From an uncultured Parafilimonas sp. (lineage in GTDB: Bacteria > Bacteroidota > Bacteroidia > Chitinophagales > Chitinophagaceae), in NCBI GenBank assembly GCA_903882935.1, contig CAIRZB010000052.1:1-42446 (forward strand): DNA of 42,446 bases. The letters run 5' to 3'. The notes beneath the pieces are model-generated. The model was not told where the DNA came from. It did no database searches and saw nothing but the letters and a program-made list of their open reading frames with translations. Positions within the stretch are counted from its first letter, which is position 1. Each line of letters opens with the position of its first letter. Positions 35,689 to 42,446 of this stretch are shown one piece after another. Position numbers and translations under genes: made by a program.

Positions 35689-36114
35689 ATGGAAAACCGG
35701 CAAGATTATCTGCTAACCCAAATAAACGAAGTGTCCAAAGCCCTGCGGCGGCTGTTGGAAAAGCTGCTGAACTTGCCAGCCGGCGATGAGGACGAAGCCG
35801 AGCTGCCTGCCATTTTGCAAGCCCAAATTGGCGCAAACGACGAAGCCTTAATGGTGGATACCTTAAATAACCTTGCTGACGAAGGCTTGGTGGAGACCCT
35901 GATGGCCAGGTACGGCTATACCACAGATAACATAAAACAACTGGCGGATGTGCTATACGCGCTGTCTGCCAGGGTTACTGCCAACGGTGTTTTTAGGCGC
36001 AAGGCGTTGATACTGTACCGTTATTACCTGCAAAGCAGCAAAAGCAGTGTTGATTTTTTGGTATTTAGCCGCATTGGCGAGTTGGAGAACGACGAAACGG
36101 CCACACTGGGGTAG
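35689..36114 (+). CDS. Small helical cytoplasmic protein, function unknown
   Basis: The 141-residue protein has no signal peptide or membrane segment. It begins MENRQDYLLTQINEVSKALR, an amphipathic helix, and continues as several helices separated by acidic loops (PAGDEDEAELP; LADEGLVETLMARYG; RKALILYRYYLQSS). Helix-turn-helix pairs of this kind suggest a TPR-like or small alpha-solenoid shape, but I cannot name a family. It has its own good promoter and is separated from both neighbours, so context gives no function. Confidence 0.65.
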   Translation: MENRQDYLLTQINEVSKALRRLLEKLLNLPAGDEDEAELPAILQAQIGANDEALMVDTLNNLADEGLVETLMARYGYTTDNIKQLADVLYALSARVTANGVFRRKALILYRYYLQSSKSSVDFLVFSRIGELENDETATLG

Positions 36115-36188
36115 GAGGCACTTTTCTGCCAAATCGCCGTTTTAATCGGCCGTTTGTGTGCCAAAATTTAATTCTTGGTATCCATTTG

Positions 36189-36196
36189 TATATTTG
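36189..36196 (+). promoter_or_regulatory. Candidate -7 box before the DUF5686-like gene
   Basis: TATATTTG is a perfect TAnnTTTG match 80 bases upstream of the gene; the best -33 candidate (TTTA at 36167-36170, 18 bases upstream) is weak. Confidence 0.4.
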
Positions 36197-36276
36197 TGGC
36201 ATTGGAATGTGATTATTTCTGAATTTTGTAGTTCGGTACGGCATTTGAAGCGAGCAGCAATAATATAAAGAAAGTG

Positions 36277-38814
36277 ATGGCCCCTAGAATATACGCTACG
36301 TTAACAATACTACTAATTGTATTTACCTTATCAAGTAATGTGGCCTCGGCACAAAATACCGTTGTTACAGGTATTGTGCGGGATGCCAAAACCAAAAAAC
36401 CGTTACCCTTTGTAAGCGTTTTTTTTAAAGACGGCCGGGGCCGCTCCACCGATTCGGCCGGGCGGTTTTCGTTAGAGGCCTTTGAGTCGTACTCGCAATT
36501 GGTGGCATCCTTTGTGGGCTACAAAACCCAAACCGTGGATATTATGGCCGGCACCGTGCAGGAAGTAAACATTGATTTGCAACCCGGTGGCTTTAAATTG
36601 GCAGATGTTGTGGTAAACGGCAAGGGCCAGCCCAGGTACCGTAACAAAAATAACCCTGCGGTGGAGCTGATACGCAAAGTGATTGAAAACCGAGACCGCA
36701 ACCGTACCGAACACTACGACTACCTGCAGTATAAACAGTACGAGAAGCTGGCGGTTTATATTAACAATGTACCCAAAAAGCTAAGCGATAGCAAGGTTTT
36801 ACAGAGATACCATTTTTTGTTCGATAACCCCGACACCGTTAAAATACCCGGCAAAAGCCTTAACCCGGTGTACTTGGAGGAAACGGAAAGCCAAAATTAT
36901 TACCGCCGCAGCCCATCAAACAAAAAAACCGTGGTACTAGGGCGCAAGCAGGTGAATTACGGTGAATATGTAGACAATAACGGTATAAGCGAGTACCTGA
37001 ACAACCTTTACCAAGACGTGGATATTTACGAGAACAACATACCCTTGTTTACCTACCAGTTTTTAAGCCCCATTGCCGATGTGGCACCATCGTTTTACCA
37101 GTTTTTTTTAAGAGATACCGTAACGGATGAAAACGGGGTGCGGTTGGCAAAGCTGTATTTTAACCCCCGCAACACAGGTGGGTTGCTGTTTAGGGGAAGC
37201 ATGTATATTACGTTGGACGGTAACTATGCCGTGCAGAAGATTACCATGTTTGTAAGCCGGCAGATAAACCTGAACTTTATTAAGGAGATGCATATTGACC
37301 TTACGTTTACCAAAAACAGCGAGGATGGGCATTATATTTTAATAAAATCGGTGGTTAATGCAGATGCCACGGTGTCGGGCAACAAAAAGAACGGCGGTTT
37401 TTTTGGCGAACGGACGGTTAACTGGCGCGACTTGGAAGTAAATAAACCAATGGCAGACAGTACGTATGCCGGGCCTGATGTGGTAACTGCCATAGATGCC
37501 GACCGCAAGCCGGAAAACTATTGGGCCATAGCCAGAAAGCCGCCTTTAAGCCTGGCAGAAACAAAAGTGTACAGTAATGTTGACAGCCTCTCCAAGATGC
37601 CGTCTTTCCGCAGAACGGTTGACATGGTGTCGCTGTTGGTTACGGGATATAAATCATTCCCCTATTTTGAAATAGGGCCGGTGCCCACTTTTTTCGGCTA
37701 CAACCCGGTGGAAGGGTATAGGGCGCGCTTTGGCGGCCGTACCACGCCAAAACTAAGCAGCAGGCTGTATTTTGAAACCTACGGGGCTTTTGGGTTTGTT
37801 GACAGGCAGTGGAAATATTTTTTAAGTGCCACGTACTCCATCAACAACCAGTCAATTTATAAATTCCCCCTCAATTATATACAGGCCAGTGTGCAGCGCG
37901 ATACCAAGATACCCGGCCAGGAGCTAGAATTTATTACGGAAGATAACTTTTTGCTCTCCATAAAGCGCGGCACCAACAACAAGTGGTTGTATAACGATAT
38001 TTACAAGGTTAATTACGTGCACGAGTTTAACAGCCATTTTTCGTATTCGTTGGGCTTTAAAAACTGGTTGCAAAAGCCCGCGGGCGACATTGTGTATGTG
38101 AAAAATGGCATGGACACGGTTACCCGGCTAACCACCACCGAGGTTTCAACCGAAGTGCGTTGGGCACCGCATGAGCAGTTTTACCAAAGCAAAGTATACC
38201 GCGTACCGATTGTAAACAAGTACCCCATTTACACATTGCGGTTTACGGAAGGCATAAAGCAAGCCTTGGGGGGTGAGTATAACTACCAAAAACTGGAAGC
38301 CCGCTTTGAGAAACGCTTTTACCTATCGTTGCTCGGTTATGCCGACGTTGTTTTGGAAGGCGGCTATATTTTTGGCAAGCTGCCTTACCCGCTGCTTACC
38401 ATACATAGGGCAAACCAAAGTTTTGCCTACCAGCTAAACTCATACAGCCTGATGAACTTTTTGGAGTTTGTGAGCGACCATTACGCAGCCACTACCATAG
38501 ACTACCACCTGAACGGCCTTATATTTAACCGAATACCCCTGCTTAAAAAACTAAAACTACGGGAGGTAGCATCGTTAAAGGTATTGTATGGTGGTGTGCG
38601 GGATGCGAATAACCCCGCCCTAAACACGGCATTGTATAAATTTCCTACGAATGAAACCTTTACGCTGGAACAGAAGCCTTATATAGAAGGCAGCGTAGGT
38701 GTAACCAACATTCTTAAATTTTTTAGGGTTGATTTGGTGCGGCGTTTTTCTTACCTAGACCATCCAGGTATTTCAAAACTCGGCGTACGCGCGCGGTTGA
38801 AATTTGATTTTTAA
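36277..38814 (+). CDS. DUF5686/CarboxypepD-reg-like outer-membrane protein
   Basis: The ATG at 36277 (one codon after a GTG) gives 845 residues with a signal peptide, MAPRIYATLTILLIVFTLSS, then NVASAQ. A carboxypeptidase-regulatory-like beta-sandwich follows (about 28-110; VVTGIVRDAKTKKPLPFVSV). A long region has the features of Bacteroidota DUF5686 proteins: NPAVELIRKVIENRDRNRTE, the DYLQYKQYEKLAV segment, then an outer-membrane barrel ending in LGVRARLKFDF. These resemble TonB-dependent receptors without the plug; their role is not settled. It is probably a monocistronic unit with the promoter at about 36189. Confidence 0.85.
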   Translation: MAPRIYATLTILLIVFTLSSNVASAQNTVVTGIVRDAKTKKPLPFVSVFFKDGRGRSTDSAGRFSLEAFESYSQLVASFVGYKTQTVDIMAGTVQEVNIDLQPGGFKLADVVVNGKGQPRYRNKNNPAVELIRKVIENRDRNRTEHYDYLQYKQYEKLAVYINNVPKKLSDSKVLQRYHFLFDNPDTVKIPGKSLNPVYLEETESQNYYRRSPSNKKTVVLGRKQVNYGEYVDNNGISEYLNNLYQDVDIYENNIPLFTYQFLSPIADVAPSFYQFFLRDTVTDENGVRLAKLYFNPRNTGGLLFRGSMYITLDGNYAVQKITMFVSRQINLNFIKEMHIDLTFTKNSEDGHYILIKSVVNADATVSGNKKNGGFFGERTVNWRDLEVNKPMADSTYAGPDVVTAIDADRKPENYWAIARKPPLSLAETKVYSNVDSLSKMPSFRRTVDMVSLLVTGYKSFPYFEIGPVPTFFGYNPVEGYRARFGGRTTPKLSSRLYFETYGAFGFVDRQWKYFLSATYSINNQSIYKFPLNYIQASVQRDTKIPGQELEFITEDNFLLSIKRGTNNKWLYNDIYKVNYVHEFNSHFSYSLGFKNWLQKPAGDIVYVKNGMDTVTRLTTTEVSTEVRWAPHEQFYQSKVYRVPIVNKYPIYTLRFTEGIKQALGGEYNYQKLEARFEKRFYLSLLGYADVVLEGGYIFGKLPYPLLTIHRANQSFAYQLNSYSLMNFLEFVSDHYAATTIDYHLNGLIFNRIPLLKKLKLREVASLKVLYGGVRDANNPALNTALYKFPTNETFTLEQKPYIEGSVGVTNILKFFRVDLVRRFSYLDHPGISKLGVRARLKFDF

Positions 38815-38906
38815 GGAAGTTGCAACGTTATTGGTTAGAAGGTTGGGGGGTAGCACAGTTAAGCTAACCTGCACAAATGCTACCTACCCCTGCGCCAGCA
38901 AAACCA

Positions 38907-39149
38907 TTAGGCCATTTCAGCTGCTGTAACGTGGTTTATCACATAGTTATAAAAATCTTGGAAGGTTTCAATGCCCACAAAGTCTTCAGGTTTTACCTTA
39001 AAGGCAAAGTTGCTTTCAATCACCACCACAAGGTCAATGTAATCCAGGCTGTCTAGGTCTAGTGTTTCTTTCAAACTGGCACTGGGTACCATCTTGTCGG
39101 CACTCATTTCAAATTCTTCGGCCAAAAAGGCATTTATTTTCTCAATAAT
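38907..39149 (-). CDS. Acyl carrier protein with no conventional start codon
   Basis: The frame contains a clear type II ACP. The phosphopantetheine-attachment serine is in LDLDSLDYIDL, followed by VVVIESNFAFKVKPEDF and the last helix. The reading frame opens with IIEKINAFLAEEFEMSADKM, matching the family's first helix, but the only in-frame ATG, GTG or TTG at or before that helix is a TTG at 39125, which would cut away the IIEKINAF portion. Upstream, up to a TAA at about 39186, there is no ATG or GTG. ATT at 39149 or 39146 would give a full-length ACP of about 80 residues. ACPs of this type occur in flexirubin and aryl-polyene clusters, matching the GT2-DUF2062 gene divergent from it. Confidence 0.8.
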   Translation of the reverse strand: MIEKINAFLAEEFEMSADKMVPSASLKETLDLDSLDYIDLVVVIESNFAFKVKPEDFVGIETFQDFYNYVINHVTAAEMA

Positions 39150-39233
39150 ATCTTTGTGTTGAAAATGTGCCGTGGGATGAAAGGTTTAAATATATTGGTT
39201 AGTTATAAGGGATGGGTTAAGAAAAAATTGCCA

Positions 39234-39241
39234 CAAAAATA
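39234..39241 (-). promoter_or_regulatory. Candidate -7 box for the ACP gene
   Basis: On the minus strand TATTTTTG fits TAnnTTTG, about 85 bases upstream of the first possible ATT start; no good TTTG is seen at the right distance. The remaining divergent region, 39242-39567, has no other structure I can support. Confidence 0.3.
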
Positions 39242-39585
39242 CGGGTGTTCAAATGTATGCTGAATTTTTTCTGCCCTGTAAGTTCGGTGCTTTTTATCAA
39301 CAGTTTTAAGCGGGTAGCACATTAAATCCCTTGTTGGGTATGGCTTTGGTGCAACAGCACAAAATGCTGGCAGGCTAAAAAATTATTTATTATGCAGTAA
39401 GCGGTAGTATATTTATTTTTACGGCCAAGCAAGGTATACCACAAACTTTCAGCCAAACATGGGTAGCCAAACAAAGCGTCGCTGTTTATAAAAACGTCCG
39501 GTTTGCTTGCTGGTGGCGGTTATAGTTTGCCAGGGTTGCTTAAGCGTAGTACCTTACCAAATATCCGGTGCCACACCAAAAACCA

Positions 39586-40791
39586 ATGAGCGATTTACAA
39601 ACCATCCAAGAAAAATTTGACAGCTTAAAAGTTTGCGTAATAATACCCACGTATAACAACGCCGGCACGCTTGCGGGTGTTATTGCCGATGTGGCCCAAT
39701 ATACCCGCCACATAGTGGTAATAAACGACGGCTCAACCGATGCCACCCAACAAATCATCCAATCCTTCCCGTTTGTGCAGGGCATTGGTTACCAAGTTAA
39801 CATGGGCAAAGGCTTTGCATTGCGTAAGGCCTTTAAGTATGCCGCCGAAAAAGGGTACGATTATGCAATAACCATCGATTCAGACGGGCAACATTTTGCC
39901 AAAGACATACCGGCCTTTATTCAGGCATTGGAAACCGAAAAGGCCGCCATTGTGATCGGTGCCCGCAATATGGACCAAGCCTCCATACCCGGCAAAAGCA
40001 GTTTTGGCCATAAATTCTCCAATTTTTGGTTTAAGGTGGAGACCGGCATCACCAGCCCCGACACACAGTCTGGCTTTAGGCTATACCCGATTCACCTGTT
40101 GAAAAACCGCCGCTTCATTACCCGCAAATACGAGTTTGAAATTGAAGTGCTGGTACGCTCTGCATGGCGCGGCATCACCATTACCTCAGTGCCTGTAAGC
40201 GTGTATTATGCCCCCAAGGAGGTGCGGATCTCGCACTTCAGACCCTTTCAAGACTTTACGAGGGTAAGCATCTTAAACACGTTTCTGGTTATCATGGCAT
40301 TTGCTTACATTAAACCACGCGACTTTTTTAGGGTGGTGTTTAATAAAAAAAAAAGTAGGGCCTTCATCACAAAGCATTTTTTGAATGCCCACCAAAGCGA
40401 CAGGGTAAAAGCCATGTCGATAGGCTTGGGGGTATTTATGGGCATCGTGCCCATTTGGGGTTTCCAATTGCTTGCATCCGTGGCACTCGCTGCGCTTTTA
40501 AGGCTTAACAAAGTGTTGGTGTTGATAGCCTGCAACATTAGCATACCGCCCATGATACCGTTGATTATTTTCCTCAGTTACCGTTGCGGAAGTTATTGGG
40601 TAGGGGCAGCGGCAACCCCGTTGGCTTTTAGCAAAAGCCTTACATTGGCGTTTGTGAGCCAACACCTGCGCCAATACATTTACGGCAGCATAACCTTGGC
40701 TATTGCCGCAGGTTTGGCTGCGGGTTTGTTAACGTATGGGGTGCTTAAAGTATTTAAAAGAAAAACAGTAACGGCTGTTGAGCTAGGATAA
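39586..40791 (+). CDS. GT2 glycosyltransferase fused to DUF2062
   Basis: The ATG at 39586 (preferred to a GTG at 39568) gives 401 residues. The N-terminal domain is GT-A/GT2: VCVIIPTYNNAGTL (17-30), VINDGSTD (45-52), TIDSDGQH with the metal-binding DSD (98-100), then DTQSGFRLYP and a short membrane-associated segment. The C-terminal DUF2062 (about 260-360; LGVFMGIVPIWGFQLLASVA, then the ISIPPMIP motif) spans two to three hydrophobic helices. Such fusions are found in flexirubin/aryl-polyene gene clusters of Bacteroidota, where they may glycosylate or handle a lipid-linked intermediate; the donor and acceptor are not known from sequence. The MMPL gene follows after 4 bases. Confidence 0.9.
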   Translation: MSDLQTIQEKFDSLKVCVIIPTYNNAGTLAGVIADVAQYTRHIVVINDGSTDATQQIIQSFPFVQGIGYQVNMGKGFALRKAFKYAAEKGYDYAITIDSDGQHFAKDIPAFIQALETEKAAIVIGARNMDQASIPGKSSFGHKFSNFWFKVETGITSPDTQSGFRLYPIHLLKNRRFITRKYEFEIEVLVRSAWRGITITSVPVSVYYAPKEVRISHFRPFQDFTRVSILNTFLVIMAFAYIKPRDFFRVVFNKKKSRAFITKHFLNAHQSDRVKAMSIGLGVFMGIVPIWGFQLLASVALAALLRLNKVLVLIACNISIPPMIPLIIFLSYRCGSYWVGAAATPLAFSKSLTLAFVSQHLRQYIYGSITLAIAAGLAAGLLTYGVLKVFKRKTVTAVELG

Positions 40792-40795
40792 GTTT

Positions 40796-41287
40796 ATGGA
40801 AAAAACCCTGCTGCGCATATACAGTTATTTTGCAAAAAACCGCCCTGTTTTTTATGTGGTTTTTGCGGCGGCCTTTTTGCTGATGGCTTTTTTTGCCACA
40901 CGGGTTACATTTGAAGAAGACATCTCTAAAATTATACCCAAGGATAAAAAGATTGAAAAGCTCAACGAGATTTTCCAAAACTCCAAGTTTATTGACAAGC
41001 TGGTTATCATGGTGTCGCTGAAGGACAGCACCGCAGAAAACCCCGATTCGCTAACCGCTTTTGCGGGTGATTTTGTTACCCAGGTGCAGGCCAAGCTTAC
41101 ACCGTACATTAAAAAGGCCAACTTTAAGGTTGATGACGGATTGGTTTTGCAATTGTTTGAAACCATACAACAACACTTACCCATTTATTTAACCGAGCAG
41201 GATTATTTGGCCATTGATACCTTAATAACCCCCGCAAAGGTAAACGAGGCACTGCACGGCGGGCTGCCCTTGGAACACTTTGTTTAG
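40796..41287 (+). pseudogene. N-terminal fragment of an MMPL-family exporter
   Basis: The 163 codons begin MEKTLLRIYSYFAKNRPVFYVVFAAAFLLMAFFATRVTF, a cytoplasmic end plus the first membrane helix of an MMPL/RND exporter. FEEDISKIIPKDKKIEKLNE and the first periplasmic segment follow. MMPL proteins in pigment clusters have several hundred more residues and about a dozen helices; all are missing. Similarity ends near NEALHG, and the frame then reads into a phosphopantetheinyl transferase segment, with a TAG at 41285-41287. It cannot export by itself. The start lies 4 bases after the GT2-DUF2062 gene, so it remains in the old operon. Confidence 0.85.
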
Positions 41288-41806
41288 TTGCTGTGGTCAA
41301 TAAAAGAATCGGTATATAAATACCAGCAACGTTTGCAGCCTGCGCTGCTTTTTTCTCCCCGTAAAATGGTGGTAAAAAACATTAGCTTACCCAAACAACC
41401 ATTGCCAACCACCTTTGTTAGCGGCAGCCATACCCCACATTCGTTCGAGAGCGATGTGTATTATACCAGTACCATCCAGTTAGGGGAGGATTTCTACTAT
41501 ACCCGCTCCATCATTTCCCCGGCGTTTGTACATACGGTTGTGGCAAGTTGCGTTAATTTTAGCAATGTTCATTGGGGCATCAAACAAATTGCCGCTACAG
41601 GGTATGCCGCCCAGTCAAAAGCCGTTAGGGCGTTTTTTTTAAATAGTATTAGCCACATTTTTAAAAGCAACAACCTAAACATTCAAAAGCACACAGCCGG
41701 TTACCCGGTACTGTATCATCAATCTGCCGAGGTAAACATCCCCGTCTCTTTTTCGCACCACGGCCATTTTGTTGCCTATTCTTTTGTGTTGGGTGGGCAG
41801 GGGTAG
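41288..41806 (+). pseudogene. N-terminally truncated 4'-phosphopantetheinyl transferase-like remnant
   Basis: The frame encodes about 172 residues with the PPTase signature LLWSIKESVYKYQQR (W-x-x-KE-x-x-YK), FSPRKMVVKN, and, near the C-terminus, VPVSFSHHGHFVAYSF. That order, with the SHHGxFVAY motif at the end, is the variant seen in Bacteroidota flexirubin-type clusters, by memory of the family. The first ~50 residues (expected NDxVDL motif and metal ligands) are missing. No start codon is credible. It is in the same frame as the MMPL fragment: the TAG at 41285-41287 stands where family members usually have a Trp (xVWLLWS), so one G-to-A change would explain it. It is not functional as read. 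Confidence 0.75.
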
Positions 41807-42019
41807 TAGGTTATAAAATGGCGGTGCTACGGTGGGCCAAATAACAAAACCCGTTAAGTACTTGCAAATGTTATACTTACCGTATTTATAATATCCCCAG
41901 TTATAAGTGCATAAAATGCTTGTTTATACCTAAAACACCACTAAAACCCCTTGCGTGCGCCCTTTTTTATGGGTGTCCACGCTGTTTTTTACAATTTAAC
42001 AGCCAAAGTCTAAATAAAA
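41807..42019. other. Non-coding spacer before the promoter array
   Basis: No gene, clear terminator or tRNA is visible here. Confidence 0.5.
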
Positions 42020-42051
42020 ATTGGCGGGTAAGCCAAACGCCCCTACATTTG
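42020..42051 (+). promoter_or_regulatory. Tandem promoter 1 of 4
   Basis: ATTG at 42020-42023, a 20-base spacer and TACATTTG at 42044-42051. A short hairpin (CCGTT/AACGG) and then AGTTCATTGA (42072-42081), which resembles a boxA antitermination site, follow. Confidence 0.65.
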
Positions 42052-42122
42052 CAGCCCGTTAGAAAAACGGTAGTTCATTGAAAGATAACAAAGTAAAAAA
42101 AAGCAAAAAGTTTCGAATAAAA

Positions 42123-42153
42123 TTTGGTGCTTTAATAAACTCCCTTATCTTTG
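42123..42153 (+). promoter_or_regulatory. Tandem promoter 2 of 4
   Basis: TTTG at 42123-42126, a 19-base spacer and TATCTTTG at 42146-42153, a perfect consensus. Preceded by CGAATAAAATTTGG and followed by a CCCTTTT/AAAAGGG hairpin and a second AGTTCATTGA (42178-42187). Confidence 0.7.
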
Positions 42154-42223
42154 CAATCCCTTTTAAAAAAGGGTTACAGTTCATTGAAAATTAAGAGGTT
42201 ACGAATAAAATTTGCATTAAAAT

Positions 42224-42254
42224 TTTGCTAGTAAATAAAAGCTCTTTATCTTTG
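42224..42254 (+). promoter_or_regulatory. Tandem promoter 3 of 4
   Basis: TTTG at 42224-42227, a 19-base spacer and TATCTTTG at 42247-42254, a perfect consensus; the -7 box of promoter 2 is identical. The CGAATAAAATTTG element recurs just upstream at 42202-42214. Confidence 0.7.
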
Positions 42255-42326
42255 CCGCCCGCCTTTATAAAGTGGAAAAGCAAAAAGAAAAGTGCCTCGA
42301 GATTTTAAAAACTTCCTCAAATAAAA

Positions 42327-42357
42327 TTTGGCAGTGTGGTTGAAAAGGTTACCTTTG
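42327..42357 (+). promoter_or_regulatory. Tandem promoter 4 of 4
   Basis: TTTG at 42327-42330, a 19-base spacer and TACCTTTG at 42350-42357, a perfect consensus. A CAAATAAAATTTGG element precedes it and a CCCC/GGGG hairpin follows. The transcript it feeds begins beyond the window. Confidence 0.65.
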
Positions 42358-42446
42358 CAACCCCAAACGAAAAAGAGGGGAAACGGAAAAAAAGTTCTTG
42401 GATGGGGTAGGGTTTTAAAAATGGTAAAGCCGCGAAGGAGCGGGGG

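Overview
The window looks like a chromosomal stretch from a Bacteroidota bacterium, most likely near Chitinophagaceae. The evidence is a SusC/SusD pair with FecR anti-sigma and Bacteroidetes-type ECF sigma factor, DUF5686 and carboxypeptidase-regulatory-like outer-membrane proteins, a flexirubin/aryl-polyene style ACP and GT2-DUF2062 fusion, and promoters of the form TTTG-N19..21-TAnnTTTG instead of sigma70 -35/-10. No database search was possible; family names rest on motifs read from the translations.

Layout. 1-1100: a RAYT (REP-associated HUH/Y1 transposase) gene inside seven REP-like palindromes of alternating orientation and a ~183-bp direct repeat. 1340-4700: a solitary heavy-metal RND pump (CzcA-like) with its own promoter and terminator. 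5080-11600: recN, a small retropepsin-like protein, a secreted protein and a very large putative outer-membrane protein. 11600-13330: a non-coding, decayed zone with a 28-bp tandem repeat, an exact inverted pair of REP-like palindromes and a truncated alpha/beta hydrolase. 13334-16607: an AT-rich island that reads as a complete restriction-modification system: controller (XRE), two DNA methyltransferases and a PD-(D/E)XK nuclease, with a strong Bacteroidota promoter and a candidate operator over the controller start. 16608-17798: non-coding, dense in palindromes.

17799-34185: a probable nutrient-acquisition region. It holds a class V aminotransferase-like protein, a Tat-exported Gfo/Idh/MocA oxidoreductase, a large FG-GAP/ASPIC-UnbV lipoprotein, an ECF sigma factor, a two-domain TonB-C protein on the opposite strand, FecR, SusC, SusD and a LacI-type regulator. 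A perfect 16-bp LacI-type palindrome lies between the divergent oxidoreductase and FG-GAP genes. The usual sigma-FecR-SusC-SusD order is interrupted by the TonB-like gene.

34600-38814: three separately promoted genes, two for putative outer-membrane proteins. 38907-41806: the remains of a flexirubin/aryl-polyene type cluster: an ACP with no ATG, GTG or long TTG-start reading frame, a GT2-DUF2062 protein, and an in-frame chimera joining the N-terminus of an MMPL exporter to the C-terminal three quarters of a phosphopantetheinyl transferase, broken by one TAG. 42020-42357: four near-perfect promoters at 101-103 bp spacing pointing out of the window, probably the leader of an rRNA operon or another very highly expressed transcript. 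I found no CRISPR array, no tRNA and no complete insertion sequence with terminal repeats.
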